Positions 37,753-46,033 of a stretch of 64,000 nt of DNA are shown in pieces. Source of the stretch: Polaromonas sp. JS666 (GTDB taxonomy: Bacteria > Pseudomonadota > Gammaproteobacteria > Burkholderiales > Burkholderiaceae_C). The notes under the pieces are model-generated. The model saw only the letters and a list, made by a program, of their open reading frames with translations. It did no database searches and was not told where the DNA came from. The DNA lies in assembly GCF_900103405.1 (NCBI RefSeq), contig NZ_FNHX01000006.1, positions 124,001 to 188,000 of the forward strand, given 5' to 3'. Every line of letters starts with the position of its first letter. Position 1 is the first letter of the stretch. The translations under genes were made by a program, and so were the position numbers.

Positions 37753-38492
37753 AGCTTTTTGAGGCCAGCGGCCTGTCCAAACGTTTCGGCGCCCAGGTGG
37801 TGCTGCAAGACATCACACTCAGCTTTGAAGAGGGGCAACTGAACGGCATCATGGGCCCCAACGGCGCGGGCAAGACCACCTGCTTCAATGTGCTGACGGG
37901 CCGCTATAAACCCGACCGCGGCCGCGTGACCTTTGCCGGCGAGGACATCACCGGCCTCTCGCCGCGCGAGATCGCGCGCAAGGGCGTGTCGCGCTCCTTC
38001 CAGATCATGAATCTGTTCGACAGCTACACCGCGCTGGACAACGTGCTGGTGGCCACGCCGCATGTGCGAAAGCAAGGCTTCAACCCCTGGCGCGACCTGG
38101 GCGCCGACGACACGGCGCAGCAGCTGGCCGCCGCCATCCTTGAACGTGTGGGCCTCAAGGGCAAGGAGCGCACGCTGGCCAGCAGCCTGTCTTACGGCGA
38201 ACGCCGTGCGCTGGAAATCGGCGTGGCGCTGGCGGCCGAGCCGCGCATGCTCTTCCTCGACGAGCCCACCGCCGGCCTGGGCGCCGAAGGCACGGCGCGC
38301 CTGATGGAGCTGGTGAAAGAGCTCAAACGCCAGCTGACCATTGTGATCATCGAACACGACATGAACTTTCTTTTCAAGCTCGCCGACCAGATCTCGGTCA
38401 TCCACTGGGGCCAGGTCATTACCCAGGGCACGCCCGACGCCCTGAAACAAAACGAATGGGTGCGCCGCTCCAACCTGGGAGCGCTGGCATGA
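37749..38492 (+). CDS. ABC ATPase, LivG-like
   Basis: A 247-residue ABC ATPase with Walker A GPNGAGKT (about 36), signature LSYGERR, Walker B LFLDEP and H-loop IIEHDMNFLF. The signature LSYGE is the LivG-type variant. It starts with GTG inside the stop of livM (GTGA) and overlaps the next gene (ATGA). It drives the Liv-type importer with the LivF-like subunit. Confidence 0.92.
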   Translation: MKLFEASGLSKRFGAQVVLQDITLSFEEGQLNGIMGPNGAGKTTCFNVLTGRYKPDRGRVTFAGEDITGLSPREIARKGVSRSFQIMNLFDSYTALDNVLVATPHVRKQGFNPWRDLGADDTAQQLAAAILERVGLKGKERTLASSLSYGERRALEIGVALAAEPRMLFLDEPTAGLGAEGTARLMELVKELKRQLTIVIIEHDMNFLFKLADQISVIHWGQVITQGTPDALKQNEWVRRSNLGALA

Positions 38493-39235
38493 GCGCCGTC
38501 CTCAAATCCGTCATCCAGACTGTTTCACAGCCGGCGGACATGCTGGCCGTGGGGCGCATAGACACTTTTTACGGCGAGACGCAGGTGCTGTTCGACGTGT
38601 CGCTCAAGGTCGGCGCCGGCGAAGTCGTGGCGCTGCTGGGCCCCAACGGCGCGGGCAAGACCACGCTGCTGCGCTCCGTGCTGGGCCTGACGCCGCCGCG
38701 CAAGGGCAGCATCGCCTTCGATGCGCGGGACATCACACGTTTGCCCACGCATGAGATCGCCAAGGCCGGCATGGGCTGGGTGCCGGACGACAGGCGCATC
38801 TTTCCGACGCTGACGGTGGCGCGCAACCTCGCCATCGCGCGCAAGGCGACGCGCTTTCGGCCTTGGCATGAAAAAGAATGTTTTGAAATTTTCAGCGCGC
38901 TCGAATACCTGATGCACCGCGAGTGCGAAAACCTCTCGGGCGGCGAGATGCAGATGGTGGCGATCTCGCGCGCGCTGCTGGGCTCGCCCGGCCTCGTGCT
39001 GTTCGACGAGCCCAGCCAGGGCCTGGCGCCCAAGGTGGTGCAGGACGTGATGAAGACCATCAGCCGGCTCAAGGCCGAAGGCATTGCGGTGCTGGTGGTG
39101 GAGCAGAACGTGCAAAGCGCGCTGCAGGTGGCCGACCGCGCCTATGTGATGAACCAGGGCGTGATGGTCCACGAAGGCCCCGCGGCCGAATTGCGCAACG
39201 ATGCCGCTTTGTGCCGGCAACTTTTGGGAGTTTGA
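38489..39235 (+). CDS. ABC ATPase, LivF-like
   Basis: A 248-residue ABC ATPase. Walker A GPNGAGKT (about 51), Q-loop region GMGWVPDDRRIFPTLTV as in LivF, signature LSGGEMQM, Walker B LVLFDEP and VVEQNVQSALQVADRAYVM at the H-loop; here Gln-Asn stands where many ABC proteins have His, which is usual for LivF. The ATG at 38489 overlaps the livG-like stop. The first 20 residues extend the usual LivF start. Confidence 0.91.
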   Translation: MSAVLKSVIQTVSQPADMLAVGRIDTFYGETQVLFDVSLKVGAGEVVALLGPNGAGKTTLLRSVLGLTPPRKGSIAFDARDITRLPTHEIAKAGMGWVPDDRRIFPTLTVARNLAIARKATRFRPWHEKECFEIFSALEYLMHRECENLSGGEMQMVAISRALLGSPGLVLFDEPSQGLAPKVVQDVMKTISRLKAEGIAVLVVEQNVQSALQVADRAYVMNQGVMVHEGPAAELRNDAALCRQLLGV

Positions 39236-39241
39236 GCCAGC

Positions 39242-39865
39242 ATGAGCCATCCACTGTTACGCGTAGAAAAACTCGCCAAGCAATACCAGCGCGGCGTGCT
39301 CCGCAAGACCACCACCTTTTCATTGAACGCCGATTTCGAGGTGCACAAGCCCTGCGTGGTCGGTGTCATGGGCCCCAACGGCTCGGGCAAGACCACGCTG
39401 TTCGAGCTGATCACCGGCAGCAACCTGCCCAGCGCGGGGCGTGTGCTCGTGAACGGCCAGGACATCCACCAGGTGCGCACACGCGAGCGCGACCGGCTGG
39501 CGATCCATTACCACCAGTCCTACCAGGTGCGCTCCTTCCAGAAGACCAAGCCCGACTTCATGCTGGCGCACGCACACAGCGATTCGCCGCTGGTGCACCT
39601 CTTTGACGAACCGCAGTTCAACACGCAGGACGGCTATATCGGCTTTATGCTGGACTTCTTCGCCAGGCTCAAGGCCAACGGCCGGCTGGTGTTTTTATGC
39701 CTGCACCCCAACGAGCCCTACCACGTGGATATCCTGCGGCAGTGCTGTGAGCGTTTTATCTTTGTGCAGAAGGGCGCGGTCAGCGAGGCGCCCGATTTCG
39801 ACACGCTGGCGCGTGATGAGAAGGTCAGGGCTTACCTGGGGGCGCTGGCGCCGGCGGTAACCTAG
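39242..39865 (+). CDS. Short ABC-type ATPase without signature motif
   Basis: A 207-residue protein. Walker A GPNGSGKT is at 44-51, a Q-loop-like Gln at about 92, Walker B LVHLFDEP at 117-124 and an H-loop-like His in FLCLHPNEP at 155. Between the Q-loop and Walker B there are only about 25 residues instead of the roughly 70 in a normal ABC domain: the helical subdomain and the LSGGQ signature are missing. No frameshift is visible and the gene is intact with a good start, seven bases after the LivF-like gene. It may act as a regulatory or dimer partner of LivG/LivF, or have a separate ATP-linked role. I know no tested function. Confidence 0.8.
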   Translation: MSHPLLRVEKLAKQYQRGVLRKTTTFSLNADFEVHKPCVVGVMGPNGSGKTTLFELITGSNLPSAGRVLVNGQDIHQVRTRERDRLAIHYHQSYQVRSFQKTKPDFMLAHAHSDSPLVHLFDEPQFNTQDGYIGFMLDFFARLKANGRLVFLCLHPNEPYHVDILRQCCERFIFVQKGAVSEAPDFDTLARDEKVRAYLGALAPAVT

Positions 39866-39874
39866 AACCTGTTC

Positions 39875-41677
39875 TTAGATCAGGCTGTGTTTCCTGGCCC
39901 GGTAGGCCAGCTTGGCGCGCGTGGTGCCCAGCCGCCGCGCCGCCGCCGAGAGATTGCCCTGGCAGGCGGAGATCGCGCGCTCCAGCGTGTCGCGCTCGGT
40001 TTGCTCCAGCGATTGCGGCGAAACGGCAGTGCCCGTCAGCACGGGATGGGCGCAGGCCGGCGCGCCCTCGAAATTCAGGGTGCCCGAGCTGCCCTGCAGC
40101 CGCAAGGTCATGACCTCGGCGTTCAGGGTTTCGCCGCCGGTGAACAGGTGGTGCACATCGATCAGCCCGTCGGCATCGGCCATGATCACGGCGCGCTCGA
40201 TCAGGTTTTGCAGTTCGCGGATATTGCCGGGAAAGTCGTAGTTCAGCAGGGTGCGCACCGAGGCCTGGGTGAAGCCGCCGGTGTTGCAGCCGTGCTTGCG
40301 CCGGTAGTGGTTCAGGAAATGGTTCATCAGCAGCGGAATGTCGTCGCGCCGCTCGCGCAGCGGCGGCAGGTGGATGGGAAACACATTGAGCCGGAAGAAC
40401 AGGTCCTCGCGAAAGCGCCCCTCGCGCACGGCCTGGCGCAAGTCCTCATTGGTGGCGGCCACCACACGCACGTCCACCGCGATGCCGCGCGTGCCGCCCA
40501 CGCGCTCGACCTCGCCCTCCTGCAAGGCGCGCAGCAGCTTGCCCTGGGCGACAAAACTCAGCATCCCGATTTCGTCGAGGAACAGGGTGCCGCCGCTGGC
40601 GCGCTCAAAGCGGCCCGGCCGCGAATGGCTGGCGCCGGTATAGGCGCCGCGCTCCACGCCAAAGAGCTCGGACTCGATCAGCGTCTCGGGGATGGCCGCG
40701 CAGTTCACCGCGATAAAAGGCTGGTCCTTGCGCGGGCTGATCCTGTGCAGCATGCTGGCGAATTTTTCCTTGCCCACGCCGGACTCGCCCGTGAACAGCA
40801 CGGTAGCCGAGGTACGCGCCACGCGGCTCAACTGGTGGCAGGCCGCGTTAAAGGCCGATGAGGCACCGACCATGGCGTCGCCGGCGGGTGCCTCGCTGGG
40901 CGCCAGGTCGGCCGGGCCCGCTTCGCTGCGCGCGTAAGCCGCGGTGTCGACAAACTCCCTGGCGTTCAGGTAGCGCATGTCTTCCTCGATGTTGTCCCAC
41001 TTGTCGGCGGACTTGCCGACCACGCGGCATTGCGCGTGGCCCATGGAGCGGCACATGGTTTCGCGGAAGACGATGAGGCGGCCGAACAGCGTGCTGACAT
41101 AACCGGTGGCATAACCCACCTGCATCCAGCAGGCCGGCGAGCCGCCTATGCCGTAGGCGGCGATGTGCTCGTCGTCCTCGCTGGAGTTGTGCCAGATGAA
41201 TTCGCCCTCATAGCCGCTGGTGTCGGGGTCGTAGGTCACGCTGACCAGCTCCACCTTGACCACACCCTCGAGCGCATGCAGGCGTGTGCCGGCCATGGCG
41301 GCCGCCGGCGGGTCGGCATCGGGCCAGTGCTTGCGCACCAGCTGCGCGTCGCGGGCGCCGCTGACATAACCGGCACGGGTGAACAGGCCGCGCGCCTTTT
41401 CGATGCCCAGGCTGTCGACCATCTCGCGGCGCATGGACCCCAGCGCCTCGGTGTGCAGCAGCACCATGCGCTGGTCCTGCAGCCAGATGCGCCCGTCGCC
41501 CGGCGAGAAGAACAGGCATTCGCTGATGTCGGCAATCGTCGGATGGGTGTCGCCGCCTATGTGGGTGCTGGCAAAACCGCCCAGGGCCTTGGCCACCGAC
41601 GCGCTGTCAAAGCTGCCCAGCGCGACACCGGTGGCCCGGGCCACCTCGGCCAGGGAAATGCGGTCTGAGACACCCAT
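39875..41677 (-). CDS. XylR/DmpR-type sigma54-dependent activator
   Basis: A 600-residue regulator. The XylR_N aromatic-binding domain spans about 20-125 ([20 protein letters not shown]), followed by V4R at about 150-215 ([22 protein letters not shown], with Cys residues as in XylR). The AAA+ domain spans about 265-435, with Walker A GESGVGKE, the sigma54-contact loop as GAYTGA (GAFTGA in the consensus), and LFLDEI. An HTH_8 helix ([19 protein letters not shown]) ends it. This class binds phenols, toluene or related aromatics directly. ATG 41677 is chosen over 41779. It is divergent from the aldehyde dehydrogenase operon. Confidence 0.92.
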   Translation of the reverse strand: MGVSDRISLAEVARATGVALGSFDSASVAKALGGFASTHIGGDTHPTIADISECLFFSPGDGRIWLQDQRMVLLHTEALGSMRREMVDSLGIEKARGLFTRAGYVSGARDAQLVRKHWPDADPPAAAMAGTRLHALEGVVKVELVSVTYDPDTSGYEGEFIWHNSSEDDEHIAAYGIGGSPACWMQVGYATGYVSTLFGRLIVFRETMCRSMGHAQCRVVGKSADKWDNIEEDMRYLNAREFVDTAAYARSEAGPADLAPSEAPAGDAMVGASSAFNAACHQLSRVARTSATVLFTGESGVGKEKFASMLHRISPRKDQPFIAVNCAAIPETLIESELFGVERGAYTGASHSRPGRFERASGGTLFLDEIGMLSFVAQGKLLRALQEGEVERVGGTRGIAVDVRVVAATNEDLRQAVREGRFREDLFFRLNVFPIHLPPLRERRDDIPLLMNHFLNHYRRKHGCNTGGFTQASVRTLLNYDFPGNIRELQNLIERAVIMADADGLIDVHHLFTGGETLNAEVMTLRLQGSSGTLNFEGAPACAHPVLTGTAVSPQSLEQTERDTLERAISACQGNLSAAARRLGTTRAKLAYRARKHSLI

Positions 41678-41693
41678 GGCGTTTGTCCTCGAA

Positions 41694-41741
41694 TTGATCA
41701 AATGGTGAAAAAGTAGTTTTACTTTATAACCATTTGGCCAA
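41694..41741. promoter_or_regulatory. Candidate XylR-type upstream activating sequence
   Basis: TTGATCAAATGG (41694-41705) and CCATTTGGCCAA (41730-41741) form a 12-bp inverted repeat with two mismatches. The left half matches the published XylR/DmpR half-site (TTGANCAAAT) fully, the right with one change. It lies 130 bases before the -24/-12 promoter, the usual distance. Binding by the adjacent regulator is inferred. Confidence 0.7.
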
Positions 41742-41859
41742 AAAACCCTCAGGGCTTTCCATGTGCTGCGGCGCAGCAATCGGACCTAGGGTATGTCCCG
41801 GTTTTCCCAATGAAAAACCGCTCGCTGCGGCGCCGCAAGCGGGCCACGGCACGCGCCGC

Positions 41860-41874
41860 TGGTACATGCATTGC
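41860..41874 (+). promoter_or_regulatory. Candidate sigma54 (-24/-12) promoter
   Basis: TGGTAC-ATGCA-TTGC places the invariant GG and GC exactly ten bases apart and matches the TGGCAC-N5-TTGC consensus at all but one position. Transcription would begin about 12 bases later, giving a leader of about 50 bases before the aldehyde dehydrogenase ATG at 41937. The upstream activating repeat at 41694-41741 supports it. Confidence 0.7.
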
Positions 41875-41936
41875 GATACAGCAGCACGACGCGCCGATGT
41901 GGCGAGCTGATCAAACAACCGTGAGGACAAAAGCAA

Positions 41937-43391
41937 ATGGGTGTATCCGACGCGAAGGCATTTCTGGATTTTTCCGCGCTGGCGAGCGCGCCGCTGGGCG
42001 GCGGCAAGCGCGACGTGGTCGAGCCCGCGACCGGCAAGGTGATGTGCACCGTGGGCATCGCCAACGCGGCGGATGTGGCCGCGGCCACGCGGGCGGCGGC
42101 CGGCGCGCAAAAGCCCTGGGCCGCCCTGCCCCCGCGCGAGAAGGCCGACGTGTTTCGCCGCGCCGGCGCGCTGTTCCAGCAGCACTTCGACGAACTCGCG
42201 CTGTATGCGACGCGCGAAACCGGCGCCATCCTGCCCAAGGGCCAGCATGAGATCCGCGAGGCCATCACGATTTGCCACCTGGCCGCGGCCATGCCGCTGC
42301 AGCCCCAGGGCCATGTGCTGCCCAGCGTGCCGGGGCGCACCAGCATTGCCCGCCGCATGCCGCACGGCGTGGTGGGCGTGATCTCGCCCTTCAACTTCCC
42401 GCTGATCCTGACGCTGCGCGCCGTGGCGCCGGCGCTGGCCGCGGGCAATGCCGTGGTGATCAAGCCCGACACCCGCACGCCGGTGACCGGCGGCCTGATG
42501 ATCGCGCGCATCTTCGCGCAAGCGGGCCTGCCCAAGGACTTGCTGCAGGTCCTGCCCGGCGACGCCGAGGCCGGCGAGGCTTTGGTGACCGACCCGCTGG
42601 TGCCCATGATCGCCTTCACCGGCTCGCCCGCCGTGGGCAGGCGCATAGGCGAACTCGCGGGCAAGCACCTCAAGAAGGTGTCGCTGGAGCTGGGCGGCGC
42701 GAACTCGCTGATCATCCTGGACGACGCCGACCTGGACATCGCCGCGAGCAACGCGGCCTGGGCCGCCTACCTGCACCAGGGCCAGATCTGCATGGCCGCC
42801 AACCGCATCCTGGTGCACGAAAGCATCGCGGCCCCGCTGCTGCAGCGCCTGGTCGCCAAGGCCACGCACCTGCCGGTCGGCGACGGCGCCACCGGCCAGG
42901 TCGCGCTCGGGCCGCTGATCGACGCGCGCCAGCGCGACCGCGTGCATGCCATCGTGCAGGACAGCATCAAGGCCGGCGCGAAGCTCGAAGCCGGCGGGAC
43001 CCATGACGGCCTGTTCTACAAGCCGACGGTGCTGTCCGGCGTCAGGCCCGGCATGCGCGTGTTCGACGAGGAGACCTTCGGCCCGGTGGCCAACATCATC
43101 ACCTTCGGCAGCGACGAAGAAGCCGTGGCGCTGGCCAACAACAACACCGGCAGCCTGGCCTGCGCCGTGATTTCGCGCTCCGTGGGTCGCGCCATGGCGG
43201 TGGGGCAGCAGCTCAAGGCCGGCATGGTCCACATCAACGACCAGACCGTCAACGACGACTGCGTCAACCCCTTCGGCGGCCCCGGCATCGCGGGCAACGG
43301 CACCAGCGTGGGCGGCCCGGCCGACTGGGAGGAATACACGCAGTGGCAGTGGATGACCATCAAGGACACCGCGCCCATGTTCCCGTTCTGA
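41937..43391 (+). CDS. NAD-dependent aldehyde dehydrogenase, benzaldehyde-dehydrogenase-like
   Basis: A 484-residue ALDH. The nucleotide-binding FTGSPAVGRRIGELAGKHLKK, the general base Glu in SLELGGANS (about 252) and the nucleophile Cys in QGQICMAANR (about 286) are present. The N-terminal VVEPATGKVMCTVGIANAAD and NPFGGPGIAGNGTSVGGPADWEE near the end resemble benzaldehyde and vanillin dehydrogenases. It should oxidise an aromatic aldehyde to the acid. It is first behind the sigma54 promoter, so inducible by the aromatic signal of the divergent regulator. Confidence 0.88.
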   Translation: MGVSDAKAFLDFSALASAPLGGGKRDVVEPATGKVMCTVGIANAADVAAATRAAAGAQKPWAALPPREKADVFRRAGALFQQHFDELALYATRETGAILPKGQHEIREAITICHLAAAMPLQPQGHVLPSVPGRTSIARRMPHGVVGVISPFNFPLILTLRAVAPALAAGNAVVIKPDTRTPVTGGLMIARIFAQAGLPKDLLQVLPGDAEAGEALVTDPLVPMIAFTGSPAVGRRIGELAGKHLKKVSLELGGANSLIILDDADLDIAASNAAWAAYLHQGQICMAANRILVHESIAAPLLQRLVAKATHLPVGDGATGQVALGPLIDARQRDRVHAIVQDSIKAGAKLEAGGTHDGLFYKPTVLSGVRPGMRVFDEETFGPVANIITFGSDEEAVALANNNTGSLACAVISRSVGRAMAVGQQLKAGMVHINDQTVNDDCVNPFGGPGIAGNGTSVGGPADWEEYTQWQWMTIKDTAPMFPF

Positions 43392-43435
43392 ACCGGACCT
43401 CCAGCCCACGACTTCACCACTTCAAGGAGAGCTTC

Positions 43436-43465
43436 ATGAATTCCCACACCCCGGAGGCCTTATGA
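43436..43465 (+). CDS. Nine-codon leader ORF coupled to the SDR start
   Basis: ATG AAT TCC CAC ACC CCG GAG GCC TTA TGA encodes nine residues (MNSHTPEAL). It has a strong AAGGAG site before it, and its TGA overlaps the ATG of the SDR gene (ATGA). The GGAG within it forms the SDR's own ribosome site. It may serve only to reload ribosomes on the SDR start. Confidence 0.4.
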   Translation: MNSHTPEAL

Positions 43466-44238
43466 GCCTGATGAGCCTGCAAGGCAAAACCATCGTCATC
43501 ACCGGCACCTCGTCGGGCATAGGCGCCGAGACCGCCAGGCTGGCACGCTTTCAGGGCGCGCGTGTCATCGGCATGGACCGCAACGACCCCAGCCTGACGC
43601 TGGACGGCTTTATCAAGGCCGACCTCGGCACGGCCGAAGCCATAGACGCCGCCGTGGCCCAGCTGCCGGCCCAGGTCGACGCGCTGTGCAACATCGCCGG
43701 CGTGCCGGGCACGGCCGAGGGCGAGCTGGTGGCTCGCGTGAACTACCTGGGCCTGAGGCATTTGACGGAAAAAGTGCTGGCCCGCATGCCGCGCGGCAGC
43801 AGCATCGTCAACGTGGCCTCCATCCTGGGCGCCGAATGGCCGCAGCGCCTGGCCCTGCACAAGGAACTCGCGGCGGCCAAGGGTTTTGAGGCCGGCGCGG
43901 CATGGCTGCGCGCCCACCCGGTGCCGCAGGCGACCTGCTACCAGTACTTCAAGGAAGCGCTGATCGTCTGGAACGCCGTGCAGTCGCAGGAGTGGTTCCT
44001 CGGCAAAGGCGTGCGCATGAACTGCGTGGCGCCCGGCCCGGTGTTCACACCCATCCTGGGCGACTTCGTGGCCATGCTGGGCCAGGAGCGCGTCCAGGCC
44101 GATGCCCACCGCATGCTGCGCCCCGGCTTTGCCGACGAGATCGCGCCCGTGGTGGCCTGGCTGTGCGGCGACGCCGCGCGCTGGGTCAGCGGCGCCAACA
44201 TCCCCGTCGACGGCGGCCTGGCCTCCACCTATATCTGA
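43462..44238 (+). CDS. SDR of the coniferyl-alcohol / 3-alpha-hydroxysteroid dehydrogenase type
   Basis: A 258-residue SDR. TGTSSGIGAETA at about 15-26 binds the cofactor, VIGMDRND places Asp for NAD, and CNIAG replaces NNAG. The long insert between Ser (NVASILGAEW) and Tyr-x3-Lys (YQYFK), with ALHKELAAAKGFEAG, is typical of 3-alpha-HSD/CalA-type SDRs. VDGGLASTYI ends it. CalA oxidises coniferyl alcohol to the aldehyde, which the upstream ALDH could then oxidise. Substrate is inferred from family and neighbours. Confidence 0.82.
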   Translation: MSLMSLQGKTIVITGTSSGIGAETARLARFQGARVIGMDRNDPSLTLDGFIKADLGTAEAIDAAVAQLPAQVDALCNIAGVPGTAEGELVARVNYLGLRHLTEKVLARMPRGSSIVNVASILGAEWPQRLALHKELAAAKGFEAGAAWLRAHPVPQATCYQYFKEALIVWNAVQSQEWFLGKGVRMNCVAPGPVFTPILGDFVAMLGQERVQADAHRMLRPGFADEIAPVVAWLCGDAARWVSGANIPVDGGLASTYI

Positions 44239-44318
44239 CGGCATCTGACACGCACACCGCGGCTGCGAGGGCAGCCGCAACAACGACCACAACGACACAC
44301 CACGAGGAGACAAAAATC

Positions 44319-45995
44319 ATGACCAAGTTATTCACCCCCTTCCGCCTCAGCACGCTGGCGCTAAGCTGCCTGGCCTGCACGCTGCCGGCCCATGCCTTCG
44401 AGCTGGACTCCGGCGACCCCGACACCAAGATCCGTCTGGACTTCACGCCCAAGTACAGCCTGGCCTGGCGGCTCAAGGATCCGTCAGCGCTGCTGACCTC
44501 GCCGGCGGCCCGCGGCGACGGCGGCGTGACCAACGAGAACGACGGCGACCTCAACTTCAAGAAGGGCCTGATCTCCAACCGCGCCGACCTGCTGACCGAG
44601 TTCGACTACAGCCGCAGCAACTGGGGCCTGCGCATCAGCCACTCGGCCTGGTACGACTCGCAGTACCTGCGCGCCAATGCCAACGACGGCACGGCCGGCG
44701 TCAGCAACTTCGCGGGCCAGCCCGCCAACCAGTTTGTGCCCGCCACCCGGGACCAGCACGGCCGCGGTGACGAATTCCTCGACGCCTTTGTCTGGGGCAA
44801 GGGCTCCATCGGCAGCATGCCGGCCTCGATACGCGTGGGCAAACACGCGCTGCAGTACGGCGAGAGCGTGTTCTTCGGCCAGAACGGCATCGCCAACGCG
44901 CAAGGCCCGGTGGACATCGCCAAAATCGTCTCGGTGCCCAACTGGCAGTTCAAGGAAGTGCTGCTGCCGGTGGAGCAGATATCCGGCACGCTGCAGGTGG
45001 CCGAAGGCCTGACATTGGGCGGCTACTACCAGCTCAAGTGGCGGCCCAGCAAGATCCCCGGTGTCGGCAGCTATTTTTCCAACCAGGACTACATAGGCGG
45101 CGGCCGCGTCTACCTGGGCGGCCCGGTGCTGCCCACCGACACCAGCCGCGACCAGAAGCCGGGCGACAGCGGCCAGTTCGGCGCGCAGCTGCGCTGGGCC
45201 CCGGCCGGCAGCAACTATGAGTTCGGCCTGTACGCGGCGCGCTACAACGACAAGACCCCGGCCGTGCCGGTGTTCGACCTGATCAACGGCAATGTGCACA
45301 ACGTCTATGCCAAAGGCATCAAGACCATAGGCGCCAGCGTCACCTCGTCGATAGGCCAGCTCAACTGGGCGCTCGAAGGCTCGCTGCGCAGCAACGCGCC
45401 GCTGGCCAGCGACCCGGCCGTGCTGGGCGGCGCGCCCTTCATGCCGCCGGCCAACTGCGACGGCTCGCCCGCCAACCCCTGCTATGCCACCGGCCGGACG
45501 GCGCACATCAACCTCTCGGGCATTTATGTGCTCAACAAGTCCAGCCTGTGGGACGGCGGCGCGCTGGTGGCGGAGCTGGCCTGGAACCGGCTGCTGAGCG
45601 TGAGCAAAAACCCCAGCGCCGTCGGCTTCGGCGGGCTGGACCCGAATGCCACGCGCGACGCGGCGGCCTTCCGCATGATTTTTGAGCCGCAGTACTTCCA
45701 GGTGCTGCCCGGCCTGGACCTGTCCATCCCGCTGGGCCTGGGCTACAACTTCGGCGGCCGCTCCTCGGCGGTCATCAACTTCGCCGGCGGCGCCAGCAAG
45801 GCGGGCGACGTGAGCATAGGCATCAAGGGCAAGTACCAGAACGTCTGGAATTTCGCGCTGAACTACACGGCCTTCTTCGGCAAGGAAAACACCCTGACCG
45901 TCACCGACCCGAGCACGCCCACCCGCATGCTGTCCTACGGCCAAAGCCTGAAGGACCGCAACTACGTTTCCTTCACCGCTTCCCGCACGTTCTGA
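44319..45995 (+). CDS. DUF1302 outer-membrane-like protein
   Basis: A 558-residue exported protein. The signal peptide spans about 1-25, cut after LPAHA. The rest has alternating strands with aromatic ends (WGLRISHSAWYDSQYL, LGGYYQLKWRPSK) and ends in YVSFTASRTF, with the terminal Phe typical of outer-membrane barrels. DUF1302 proteins are found with DUF1329 and RND genes in degraders of hydrophobic compounds. ATG 44319 has GAGGAG before it; the longer frame is antisense-like and not used. It may be the outer-membrane port of this module. Confidence 0.85.
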   Translation: MTKLFTPFRLSTLALSCLACTLPAHAFELDSGDPDTKIRLDFTPKYSLAWRLKDPSALLTSPAARGDGGVTNENDGDLNFKKGLISNRADLLTEFDYSRSNWGLRISHSAWYDSQYLRANANDGTAGVSNFAGQPANQFVPATRDQHGRGDEFLDAFVWGKGSIGSMPASIRVGKHALQYGESVFFGQNGIANAQGPVDIAKIVSVPNWQFKEVLLPVEQISGTLQVAEGLTLGGYYQLKWRPSKIPGVGSYFSNQDYIGGGRVYLGGPVLPTDTSRDQKPGDSGQFGAQLRWAPAGSNYEFGLYAARYNDKTPAVPVFDLINGNVHNVYAKGIKTIGASVTSSIGQLNWALEGSLRSNAPLASDPAVLGGAPFMPPANCDGSPANPCYATGRTAHINLSGIYVLNKSSLWDGGALVAELAWNRLLSVSKNPSAVGFGGLDPNATRDAAAFRMIFEPQYFQVLPGLDLSIPLGLGYNFGGRSSAVINFAGGASKAGDVSIGIKGKYQNVWNFALNYTAFFGKENTLTVTDPSTPTRMLSYGQSLKDRNYVSFTASRTF

Positions 45996-46033
45996 GTTTC
46001 CGACTTTTCGATAACACCACCGAGACAACCATC

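Noticed and set aside
39863..39877. An AGAAC-CT-GTTCT palindrome where the short ABC ATPase gene and the sigma54 regulator gene converge.
   Set aside because: Too short and without a T-run to call a terminator, and it overlaps both stop codons; likely chance.
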